64,000 nucleotides of DNA from Pseudaminobacter soli (ex Li et al. 2025). GTDB lineage: Bacteria > Pseudomonadota > Alphaproteobacteria > Rhizobiales > Rhizobiaceae. This document shows positions 56,718 to 64,000 of this stretch, in pieces. Every line of letters begins with the position of its first letter. The first letter of the stretch is position 1. The stretch lies in contig NZ_JARXVF010000001.1 of assembly GCF_029892515.1 (NCBI RefSeq), positions 558,001 through 622,000 on the forward strand. Reading direction: 5' to 3'. The notes below the pieces were generated by a model, which saw only the letters and a list, made by a program, of their open reading frames with translations, had not been told where the DNA came from and ran no database searches. Made by a program: the position numbers and the translations under genes.

Positions 56718-57269
56718 TCAGGCTTTGGCCGCCGCGATCTTGGCCAACGAAGCCAGCACTTTCTGCTGTTCTTCGGGTGTAAGAACGTCCACATCGAAGA
56801 GACGCAGACTGCGCATGCCTTCCAGCGCCAGAAAGATGACGAGCGCTGCGCTTTCGCTCTCCGCCCCCACCTTCATCCGATCCAGCAAAGTACGATTGAA
56901 TTGCTTGACCGGTGCCAAAAGCCCTGGATTTTCGGCCATGGCCGCCAGGATGCCCGAAGGCGGCGGCTGGCATTGATCAAGATCGGCCATGAAAAGCTCA
57001 AGATAGGCCGCCAACAAGCTGCTCGGCCTGCCCTGCAGTTCCTTGTCCTTTTCGCACAGAGCTTGGTCGAACACGTTTAAGTGATACTCAACCAGCGCCT
57101 CCAACAGCTTGGCCTTATTGGGAAAATGATAGAGCAACCCGCCCTTGGAAACCCCGGCGCGCTGGGCCACGGCGTCAAGCGACAGATGCGCAGGGCCGAC
57201 ATCGCGCGCCGCCTCGGCAGCGGCGGCAAGGATTTTTTGTCGGGCCGTGACCTTGCCATTCGTCATCAT
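56718..57269 (-). CDS. TetR family transcriptional repressor
   Basis: A 183-residue TetR protein. The N-terminal HTH (LSLDAVAQRAGVSKGGLLYHFPNKAKLLEAL, residues 30-60 region) is typical; the C-terminal ligand domain is variable. The start is at the ATGATG doublet after GGAG; a longer frame upstream crosses the divergent efflux gene and is spurious. It is divergent from an RND efflux operon whose promoter contains a palindrome, so it most likely represses both. Confidence 0.88.
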   Translation of the reverse strand: MMTNGKVTARQKILAAAAEAARDVGPAHLSLDAVAQRAGVSKGGLLYHFPNKAKLLEALVEYHLNVFDQALCEKDKELQGRPSSLLAAYLELFMADLDQCQPPPSGILAAMAENPGLLAPVKQFNRTLLDRMKVGAESESAALVIFLALEGMRSLRLFDVDVLTPEEQQKVLASLAKIAAAKA

Positions 57270-57285
57270 GAACTCCGGGACGCAA

Positions 57286-57316
57286 TTGACAATACCGTCC
57301 AGACGGTACAGTAAAT
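57286..57316 (+). promoter_or_regulatory. RND promoter with overlapping TetR-type operator
   Basis: TTGACA (57286-57291) and TACAGT (57307-57312) or GTAAAT flank the perfect palindrome TACCGT-CCAG-ACGGTA (57293-57308). An operator between -35 and -10 would block transcription when the TetR protein is bound. Confidence 0.65.
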
Positions 57317-57413
57317 GCGCCCCAGTTTTCAACCGCCTTGTTGGTTTTAACGGTTCAGCGATGAAGACGACCGCCTCAACACCCCAAGCCCATCCTCGAT
57401 TTCGGTGCCGCAC

Positions 57414-58625
57414 ATGATTAAGCGCTTCATAATCGCCCTCATTTTCCTCGTGCTGGTTTGCGGCGGGATCGTCGGCTTCAACATTTTCCGCGACAAAGCC
57501 ATCAAGCAGTTTTTCGCCAATATGCCGGTGCCGACGACGACCGTGTCGTCGCAAACGGTCGAGCCCGTCACCTGGACGCCAAGCATCGAGGCGCTCGGTA
57601 CGGTCAGTGCGTCGCAAGGCGTTGATCTGACCGTCGAGAACGCCGGCATCGTCAAGGAAATCCGCTTCGCCGGCAATGAGCAGGTCAAGGCCGGCTCGGT
57701 CCTGGTTCAGCTCGACGACGCAGTCCAGCAGGCAGACCTGGCCGCCGCCAAGACGCAGGCCGGGCTTGACCAGACGACGTTGGAGCGCGCCTCCGTGCTG
57801 CAGAAGCGCGGCGTCGGCTCGGACGTGGCGGTCGATTCCGCTCGCGCAGCGTCTCAAGCTTCGACTTCGCAGGTAGCCAAGCTGCAGGCATTGCTCGATC
57901 AGAAGCAGTTGCGTGCACCGTTCTCGGGAACCGTCGGCATCCGCAAGGTGGACATTGGTCAGTATGTCTCGCCGGGCACGATCGTGGCCACGCTGCAGGA
58001 TCTCGAGACCATGTATGTCGACTTCTCAGTGCCTGAGCAGCAGCTCAACCTCCTGAAAATCGGAGGCCCTGCCCGCTTTGGCCTGACTGGCGAGGACATG
58101 CCGTTCACGGGCAAGATCATCGGCATCGAGCCGAAGATTGATCCGGTTTCGCGCCTGGTGAAGGTTCGCGCCGAGGTGAGCAACCCCGAGGGCAAGCTGA
58201 GCCCGGGCCAGTTCGTACAGGCCAAGGTCCTGCTGCCGGAAGAAAACAACGTCATCGCGCTGGGGCAGACCGCCGTGGTCAGCAGCCTTTACGGTGACTA
58301 CGTCTTCGCCATCCGTCCGGCCGACAAGGATGCCAATGGACAGCAGGCTGCGGCGGGCAAGTCCGAAGCGAAGCCCGCGGCGGAAGGCGCAGTTTCCTCC
58401 GCCGAAGCGGCCGAGCCGGCAAAGCCGGAGGCACTTGTCGCCCGACAGGTCTTCATCAAGACCGGCCGCCGCTCCAACGGCCTGGTCGAGGTCCTGAGCG
58501 GCCTGCAGCCCGGCGACAGGATCGTCACAGCCGGCCAGAATCGCCTCTCCAGCGGCGCGCCCGTAGCCATCGACAACACAATCAATCCCGCCAATCCGGC
58601 GCAACCGGAGCCGGCCTCTAAATGA
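57414..58625 (+). CDS. RND efflux pump periplasmic adaptor (membrane-fusion protein)
   Basis: A 403-residue HlyD/AcrA-type adaptor: one N-terminal helix (4-24), biotinyl-lipoyl halves, a short helical hairpin (about 100-150) and beta-barrel (LRAPFSGTVGIRKVDIGQYV). A Lys/Ala/Pro/Glu-rich insertion (about 305-335) interrupts the C-terminal domain. ATG at 57414 was preferred over GTG 57405. It overlaps the permease start by four bases (ATGA). Confidence 0.9.
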   Translation: MIKRFIIALIFLVLVCGGIVGFNIFRDKAIKQFFANMPVPTTTVSSQTVEPVTWTPSIEALGTVSASQGVDLTVENAGIVKEIRFAGNEQVKAGSVLVQLDDAVQQADLAAAKTQAGLDQTTLERASVLQKRGVGSDVAVDSARAASQASTSQVAKLQALLDQKQLRAPFSGTVGIRKVDIGQYVSPGTIVATLQDLETMYVDFSVPEQQLNLLKIGGPARFGLTGEDMPFTGKIIGIEPKIDPVSRLVKVRAEVSNPEGKLSPGQFVQAKVLLPEENNVIALGQTAVVSSLYGDYVFAIRPADKDANGQQAAAGKSEAKPAAEGAVSSAEAAEPAKPEALVARQVFIKTGRRSNGLVEVLSGLQPGDRIVTAGQNRLSSGAPVAIDNTINPANPAQPEPASK

Positions 58626-61600
58626 GCTTTTCAGACATTTTCATCCGCCGCCCCGTCCTTTCGACGGTCGTGGCGCTCATGATCCTGCTCCTGGGTTTCC
58701 AGGGCATCTTCAATCTCACGGTGCGTCAGTATCCGAAGGTTGATGAAACGGTCATCACCATCACTACCGCCTATCCGGGCGCGAGCCCGGACCTCATCCA
58801 GGGCTTCATCACCGCTCCGATCGCCTCCGCCGTTTCGACGACGGAGAACATCGACTACGTCACCTCGCAGAGCCGCCCCTCGGCCAGCGTCGTGACCGTG
58901 CAGATGAAGCTCGGCTCGAACCCGGACGTTGCGTTGACCGAAGTCATGTCGAAGGTGCAGCAGGTGAAGAGCCAGCTGCCGACCGACGCCAAGGACCCGA
59001 CCATCGTCAAGGGTACCGGCCAGCAGTTCGCGATCATGTATCTGGCGATGCAGAATCCGAACATGACCTCCGAAGAGCTCACGGAATATATCGAGCGCGT
59101 CATTCGTCCGCGCGTCTCGACCATCCAGGGCGTAGCCGAAGTCCAGATTCTGGGCGCGGCCAACTACTCGATGCGCGTCTGGATCGATCCGATCAAGCTG
59201 GCCGCACGCGGCTTGACGGCGTCGGAGGTTCTGGGGGCGATCAACTCGTCCAACTTCCTGGCAGCTCCCGGCAAAACCAAGAATGAGTATGTCGCCCAGT
59301 CGATCACGATGCGCTCGACGCTGCAGACGCCCGAGGCCTTCGGCGCCCTGCCGCTGCGCTCCGAGAACGGCGGCGTGGTTCGCCTGCGCGACGTGGCCAA
59401 GGTGGAACTAGCCGCTGAAAGCACCGACACCGTCGTTAACTTCAACGGCAAGCCGGGCACCTTCATCGGCATCTTCCCGACCCCGTCGGCCAACCCGCTC
59501 GACACGGCGTCTGCCGTCATCAAGGAACTGCCGGCCATCCAGTCGAGCCTGCCCGAGGGCATGACCATCACGCAGGTCTATGACTCGACCGAAACCATCA
59601 GCGCCTCGATCGAGGAAGTGTTCAAGACCATCGCCGAGGCAGTAGCCATCGTCGTTGTGGTCATCCTGCTCTTCCTGGGTTCGTTCCGCTCGGTGATCAT
59701 GCCGGTGGTGACCATCCCGCTGTCGCTGATCGGCGTCTGCTTCCTGCTTCTGGCGATGGGCTACTCGATCAACCTGTTGTCACTGCTGGCAATGGTGCTG
59801 GCCATCGGCCTGGTCGTCGACGACGCCATCGTGGTGGTGGAGAACATCCACCGACATATGGAAGAAGGCATGACGCCGATGGACGCGGCCTTCAAGGGCA
59901 TGCGCGAAATCTTCGGGCCGGTCGTCGCCATGACGATCACGCTCGCCGCCGTGTTCGCGCCGCTCGCCTTTACCGGCGGTCTCACCGGCTCGTTGTTCCG
60001 CGAGTTCGCCATGACTCTCGCCGGCGCGGTCGTGCTCTCCGGCTTCATTGCCGTGACCATCACGCCGATGATGTCGGCGCGCCTCCTGAAATCCGGCCAT
60101 GGCCGGTTCCAGGGATTTGTCGACCGGACCTTCGATCGGCTCGCCAATATCTACGAGAAACTGGTCTCGGGCTCGCTGAAGTATCGCCCGGTGACCTTGA
60201 TGATCGTGGTGGCGCTGATGACCGTCACCGGCTTCATGTTCTTCAAGACATCGAGCGAACTGGCGCCGGAAGAAGATGCGGGCGCGTTGTTCTCGCTCAT
60301 CACCGCGCCGCGCTATGCGACGACGGATTACACGAGCCTGTATGCCGGCCAGATCCGCGACCTCACCAAGGATCTGCCGGAGCTGCGCGCCAACTTCTCG
60401 ATCGTAGGCATGGGCGGGCAGACCAACACCGGCTTCTCCGTCTGGGCATTCAAGGACTGGGCCAACCGCAGCCGCTCGCAGAAGCAGATCCAGCAGGACA
60501 TCCAGAACCGCCTCAAACCGGTGGCTGGCGCGCAGGCTCTGGTCTTCGCCCCGCCATCGCTGCCGGGCGCCGGCGGTGGCCTGCCGATCTCGATGGTTAT
60601 CCAGTCGACGGGCGATCCAAGCCAGGTCTACGAGGTTGCAGAGGAGATCAAGCAGAAGGCGCAAGCCTCCGGCCGGTTCATCATCGTGCAGAACTCGCTG
60701 GCCTTCGACGCACCGCAGGTGACGATCACCATCGATCGCGACCGCGCGGCCGCGCTCAACATCCCGGTGCGTGACATCGGCTCAACGCTCGGCCTTCTGG
60801 TCGGCGGCGGTTCGATTGCACAGTTCGACCGGGATTCGAACAGCTACGACATCATCACCCAGGTGCCGGACCAGTTCCGCAATAACCCGGAGAAGCTCGG
60901 ACAGTTCTTCGTCCGCAGCATCACCGGCGACATGGTGCCGCTGTCGGCGGTGGTCGACATCAAGACCAATGCGTCCCCGGCCTCGATCGAGCAGTTCAAC
61001 CAGTTGAACTCCGCGACGATCTCGGCTCTGCCCGTGCCGGGCGTGACCACGGGTGATGGTCTTGCGACGATCGAAGAGATCGCCAAGCCGCTGCTGCCTT
61101 CCGGCTTCTTCGTCGACTATTCGGGCCAGTCGCGCCTCGAAAAGGAGCAAGGAAACACCATCCTGATCGCGTTCTCGCTGGCCGTGGTCGTGATCTATCT
61201 GGTGCTGGCGGCTCAGTTCGAGAGCTTCCGCGATCCGCTCATCATCATGATGTCGGTGCCGCTCTCGATCTTCGGCGCGATCGTGCCGCTCAACCTGGGA
61301 CTGGGTACGCTCAATATCTACACCCAGGTGGGCCTCATCACGCTGATCGGTCTCATCACCAAGCACGGCATCCTGCTCGTCGAGTTCGCCAACCAGCAGC
61401 GCGAGGAGCACGGGCTGTCGCGGAGCGAGGCAATCATCGCCTCGGCCAAGACCCGTCTGCGTCCGATCCTGATGACCACGGCGGCCATGGCGCTCGGCGT
61501 CGTTCCGCTGATCAAGGCGGCCGGCGCGGGTGCTGCGGCACGTTACTCGATGGGTCTGGTGATCTTCTCGGGCATTCTGGTGGGAACCATCTTCACCCTG

Positions 61601-61711
61601 TTCGTGGTGCCGATGTTCTACACCTTGATCTCGCCCAAGGAGGCCCGCCACAAGGACACGGCCGAAGCCGAGCCGACGCCGGAAGGTGACGAAGCAGTCG
61701 CCCACTCCTGA
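58622..61711 (+). CDS. RND multidrug efflux permease (AcrB/MexB-like superfamily)
   Basis: A 1029-residue, twelve-helix proton-driven exporter: FIRRPVLSTVVALMILLLG opening, proton-relay Asp-Asp in VDDAIVVVENIHRHMEEG (about 398-415) and the second repeat with LITKHGILLVEFANQQRE. It is the HAE1-type inner-membrane part of a tripartite pump; no outer-membrane channel gene is adjacent. A terminator follows. Confidence 0.93.
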   Translation: MSFSDIFIRRPVLSTVVALMILLLGFQGIFNLTVRQYPKVDETVITITTAYPGASPDLIQGFITAPIASAVSTTENIDYVTSQSRPSASVVTVQMKLGSNPDVALTEVMSKVQQVKSQLPTDAKDPTIVKGTGQQFAIMYLAMQNPNMTSEELTEYIERVIRPRVSTIQGVAEVQILGAANYSMRVWIDPIKLAARGLTASEVLGAINSSNFLAAPGKTKNEYVAQSITMRSTLQTPEAFGALPLRSENGGVVRLRDVAKVELAAESTDTVVNFNGKPGTFIGIFPTPSANPLDTASAVIKELPAIQSSLPEGMTITQVYDSTETISASIEEVFKTIAEAVAIVVVVILLFLGSFRSVIMPVVTIPLSLIGVCFLLLAMGYSINLLSLLAMVLAIGLVVDDAIVVVENIHRHMEEGMTPMDAAFKGMREIFGPVVAMTITLAAVFAPLAFTGGLTGSLFREFAMTLAGAVVLSGFIAVTITPMMSARLLKSGHGRFQGFVDRTFDRLANIYEKLVSGSLKYRPVTLMIVVALMTVTGFMFFKTSSELAPEEDAGALFSLITAPRYATTDYTSLYAGQIRDLTKDLPELRANFSIVGMGGQTNTGFSVWAFKDWANRSRSQKQIQQDIQNRLKPVAGAQALVFAPPSLPGAGGGLPISMVIQSTGDPSQVYEVAEEIKQKAQASGRFIIVQNSLAFDAPQVTITIDRDRAAALNIPVRDIGSTLGLLVGGGSIAQFDRDSNSYDIITQVPDQFRNNPEKLGQFFVRSITGDMVPLSAVVDIKTNASPASIEQFNQLNSATISALPVPGVTTGDGLATIEEIAKPLLPSGFFVDYSGQSRLEKEQGNTILIAFSLAVVVIYLVLAAQFESFRDPLIIMMSVPLSIFGAIVPLNLGLGTLNIYTQVGLITLIGLITKHGILLVEFANQQREEHGLSRSEAIIASAKTRLRPILMTTAAMALGVVPLIKAAGAGAAARYSMGLVIFSGILVGTIFTLFVVPMFYTLISPKEARHKDTAEAEPTPEGDEAVAHS

Positions 61712-61743
61712 CCAACAGAAACTAGGCCATGCGGCCAGAGAAA

Positions 61744-61773
61744 AAATCCAGCGGCCAAGCCGCTGGATTTTTG
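61744..61773 (+). terminator. Intrinsic terminator after the RND operon
   Basis: AAATCCAGCGG and CCGCTGGATTT pair around CCAAG, followed by TTG and T residues. Confidence 0.9.
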
Positions 61774-61833
61774 CTATCTGCCCTTCGACGACGCGTGCAT
61801 GCGTCCCTTCATCAATTCGAGAGCAACGACATC

Positions 61834-62943
61834 ATGATCAAACGTCCACCCCTCACCCCGATCATCGAGGCACTGCCGTCGTCGGTTCCGTTCGTCGGCC
61901 CCGAAGCGCAGCAGCGCACCAGCGGCCGTGCCTTCCGCGCTCGCATCGGAGCCAACGAGAGCAGCTTTGGGCCCTCGCCCCGGGTCATCGCCAGGATGGA
62001 GGAAGTGGCCAAGGACATGTGGATGTATTGCGACCCGGACAATTACGATCTGCGCGTCGCACTTGCCGACCATCTCGGTATCGACAAGGACAATGTGGTG
62101 ATCGGCGAAGGCATCGACGGCCTGCTGAGCCTGGCCGTACGCATGTTCGTTTCGCCGGGCGATGCGGTGGTCACCTCGCTTGGCGCCTATCCGACCTTCA
62201 ATTTCCATGTCGCGGGCGTTGGTGGCAGGCTGGTGACGGTGCCTTACGAGAACGACCGCGAAAGCCTCGACGGGCTGCTTGAAGCGGTGAAGCGCGAGAA
62301 CGCGCCGCTGGTCTACCTGTCCAACCCCGACAATCCGATGGGCACCTGGTGGGAGACGGACGAACTCATTCGTTTCATGGACGCGCTGCCGGAAACCACG
62401 ATGCTGATCCTCGACGAGGCCTATGGCGAGACGGCCCCGGCGGCAGCCCTTCCGCCGGTCGACGTCAATCGGCTCAACGTGCTGCGCATGCGCACCTTCT
62501 CGAAGGCCTATGGCCTGGCGGGCATTCGCTGCGGCTATGCCTTTGCCGATGCCGAGGTCATCGCGAACGTCGAGAAGATCCGCAACCACTACGGCGTCAG
62601 CCGCATGGCCCAGATCGCGGGCCTCGAGGCGCTGGCCGATCAGGACTATCTCGCCACCGTGGTTGCCAAGGTTGCCGCGGCACGCGACCGCATATCGGCA
62701 ATCGCACGCGATAACGGCCTGACGCCCATCCCCTCGGCCACCAATTTCGTCACCATCGATTGCGGCGGCGATGCCGACTTTGCCATGAAGGTGATGCAGA
62801 ACATGCTCGCGCGCGAGGTCTTCATCCGCAAGCCGATGGTTCCGGTACTGAACCGTTGCATCCGCGTCAGCGTCGGCCTCGACCACGAGATCGATATTTT
62901 CGGCCAGGAACTGCCGCACGCACTCGCGGCAGCAAGAGCATAG
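61834..62943 (+). CDS. PLP-dependent aminotransferase (HisC-like, fold type I)
   Basis: A 369-residue class I/II aminotransferase. NPDNPMGTW (about 155-163), DEAYGET (about 194-200) and the PLP-binding Lys in TFSKAYGLAGIRCGY (about 222) identify it. It resembles histidinol-phosphate and aromatic aminotransferases, but substrate is uncertain. The start was set at MIKRPPLTPI; the longer frame runs back into the terminator. Confidence 0.87.
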   Translation: MIKRPPLTPIIEALPSSVPFVGPEAQQRTSGRAFRARIGANESSFGPSPRVIARMEEVAKDMWMYCDPDNYDLRVALADHLGIDKDNVVIGEGIDGLLSLAVRMFVSPGDAVVTSLGAYPTFNFHVAGVGGRLVTVPYENDRESLDGLLEAVKRENAPLVYLSNPDNPMGTWWETDELIRFMDALPETTMLILDEAYGETAPAAALPPVDVNRLNVLRMRTFSKAYGLAGIRCGYAFADAEVIANVEKIRNHYGVSRMAQIAGLEALADQDYLATVVAKVAAARDRISAIARDNGLTPIPSATNFVTIDCGGDADFAMKVMQNMLAREVFIRKPMVPVLNRCIRVSVGLDHEIDIFGQELPHALAAARA

Positions 62944-62966
62944 GCGATTGCTTCCCTCTTCGGGGA

Positions 62967-63857
62967 TCAATGGTCCCGGAAGATCAGAGACTGATGTGTG
63001 CCAGCGCCAGCGGTGGCACCATCAGCGACGGAGATTGCCACCGAGGAAAAGCTCCGCGTGGCATCGCCACACGCAAACACACCCGAAACCGTGGTTTCCT
63101 TGGCCCCATTGGTCTGGATGAGCGAGCCGGCCGGCCCTTCTTCCAGCGCGCAGCCTAGCTGCGCGGCCAGCGGACTCGAGGGGCTGATCTTGCTCATGGT
63201 GAACAGCCCGGCAAGCTGGATAACCCGACCGTCACGCAGTTCGACATCGGCCTGCTCGCCGGAAATTTGTACGACCGGCTCACTCTCGATCTTCGCGCCT
63301 CGCCTCTGCAGCTGGGCAAGTTGTTCGGCGTCCGGTACAAAGGCCCCGTTGAGAAACAGGGTCGTCGGGCCCCAATCGGGCAGCATCATCGCGTGGTGCA
63401 TGGACATGTCCGAGACCGCGAGAACGCCGATCGGTCCCTGATCCAGCTCGTACCCATGGCAATAAGGGCAATGAAAGATGCTCTTGCCCCAGCGTTCGCG
63501 CAGGCCGGGCACATCCGGCAGTTCATCGGCAACGCCCGTCGCCAGAATGAGGCGCCGAGCATCAAAATCTCCATTCGCAACTGTCTGGGCGGAGAAGCCT
63601 TTGTCCGTTTTGCGGACCGCTTCGACCTGATCATCCACGAATTCGACCGTCGAATATGCGGCCAGTTGCGCCCGAGCGTCGGCAACGATGTCGCCCGGCG
63701 TGCGGCCGTCCTGGCCGAGAAAGCCATGCGATGTTGCCGCAAAGCGATTGCGGCGCTGGCCCGCATCGATCACCAGAATCTTGCGACGCGCGCGGGCGAG
63801 TTGAAGTGCGGCGGACAGCCCGGCATAGCTGCCGCCGACGATGATTGCATCGAACAT
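62967..63857 (-). CDS. Thioredoxin-reductase-like FAD/NAD(P) oxidoreductase
   Basis: A 296-residue flavoprotein: FAD-binding GGSYAGLSAALQLA (9-22), redox CPYC (about 131-134) and a late GVFACGDAT FAD segment. The NADPH motif is weakened: GVLAVSDMS replaces the usual GGGDSA/GxGxxG. It may reduce a thioredoxin-like partner or act as an unusual disulfide oxidoreductase. AAGGGA precedes the ATG, which overlaps the stop of the next gene upstream, so it is co-transcribed with an Rrf2-like regulator. Confidence 0.82.
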   Translation of the reverse strand: MFDAIIVGGSYAGLSAALQLARARRKILVIDAGQRRNRFAATSHGFLGQDGRTPGDIVADARAQLAAYSTVEFVDDQVEAVRKTDKGFSAQTVANGDFDARRLILATGVADELPDVPGLRERWGKSIFHCPYCHGYELDQGPIGVLAVSDMSMHHAMMLPDWGPTTLFLNGAFVPDAEQLAQLQRRGAKIESEPVVQISGEQADVELRDGRVIQLAGLFTMSKISPSSPLAAQLGCALEEGPAGSLIQTNGAKETTVSGVFACGDATRSFSSVAISVADGATAGAGTHQSLIFRDH

Positions 63858-64000
63858 CACAATTCCCTTTCAAGATTGCGCTTACGCGCAGCTACATGTT
63901 CGCGAAAATCATCAGCCAACTGGGCAAGGCTAACCGTTTTGAGCCGATCGATCAGCAAGGCCTCGGCCTCGGCAAAGGCCGTGGTGAGCGAGCGATTTAC
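63857..64000 (-). CDS. Rrf2 family regulator, C-terminal part (truncated by window edge)
   Basis: The leftward frame is open from the last base to the TGA at 63859-63857, giving 47 residues (VNRSLTTAFAEAEALLIDRL, then KTVSLAQLADDFREH and a basic end). The pattern fits the last helices of Rrf2-type repressors (FAEAEALL, then LxxVSLAxL). The N-terminus is outside the window. Its stop overlaps the flavoprotein start, so the pair is coupled. Confidence 0.5.
   Translation of the reverse strand, partial: VNRSLTTAFAEAEALLIDRLKTVSLAQLADDFREHVAARKRNLEREL

Noticed and set aside
57270-57857. N-terminal extension of the TetR frame
   Set aside because: It runs through the promoter region and antisense to the RND adaptor; the ATGATG with GGAG at 57269 is the proper start.

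Overview
This is a GC-rich, densely coded chromosomal stretch from an alphaproteobacterium of the Hyphomicrobiales. Protein similarity recognised by eye and gene order (rpsF-rpsR-rplI-dnaB-radA-cvpA-purF, and rpoZ-rsh-pyrE-acpS-lepB-rnc-era-recO) point to a Mesorhizobium/Aminobacter-like Phyllobacteriaceae member; this is inference, not a database result. No phage, transposase, plasmid or CRISPR signature was seen. The first gene (sulfatase-type) and the last (Rrf2-type regulator) are cut by the window edges.

Layout. 1-2.3 kb: the tail of a sulfatase/LTA-synthase-type enzyme and a TadG-like VWA protein. 2.3-4.3 kb: rpsF-rpsR and rplI, with an S6:S18-type leader RNA fold before rpsF. 4.4-11.5 kb: cyclopropane synthase, YnfA, dnaB, radA, cvpA, purF. 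11.5-15.8 kb: SDR, OsmC, two adjacent DMT exporters, then a 0.9 kb gap holding a candidate stress-induced small RNA and interspersed repeats. 15.8-19.6 kb: phospholipid block (Aas-like, PssA, Psd). 19.7-23.5 kb: Atm1-type ABC exporter with its ArsR regulator, and a LysM protein. 23.6-25.2 kb: LOG and RarD. 25.3-30.7 kb: leftward operon cysS-VOC-GFA-GFA-pip followed by cimA. 31-36.3 kb: LysE exporter, SOS peptidase, NUDIX, several rhizobial hypothetical proteins, dihydroorotase. 36.3-39.9 kb: YgfZ, HD hydrolase, RLAN/RimK-like ATP-grasp ligase and GNAT. 40-41.5 kb: ECF sigma/anti-sigma pair. 41.5-48.5 kb: essential operon recO-era-rnc-lepB-acpS and pyrE-rsh-rpoZ. 48.8-55.2 kb: NYN protein and family-5 uracil-DNA glycosylase, TonB-C-like protein, smpB, dapA, lytic transglycosylase, hydrolase. 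55.4-56.6 kb: tRNA-Ser(GCU) and two small hypothetical genes. 56.7-61.7 kb: TetR-controlled RND efflux pump. 61.8-64 kb: HisC-like aminotransferase, thioredoxin-reductase-like flavoprotein, Rrf2 fragment.

Connections. Several genes concern envelope lipids (Cfa, Aas, PssA, Psd), detoxification and export (ArsR/ABC, GFA/VOC, TetR/RND, OsmC, LysE, DMT) and stress signalling (ECF, RSH, general-stress promoters). The regulatory sites read directly from sequence are the most interesting part: three GGAA(C/T)-N16/17-CGTT elements resembling general-stress (EcfG) promoters, one of them perfect and placed before a terminator-bounded ~80 nt non-coding unit; two CtrA-type TTAA-N7-TTAA boxes before an 87-residue hypothetical gene; and palindromes at the ArsR and TetR promoters.
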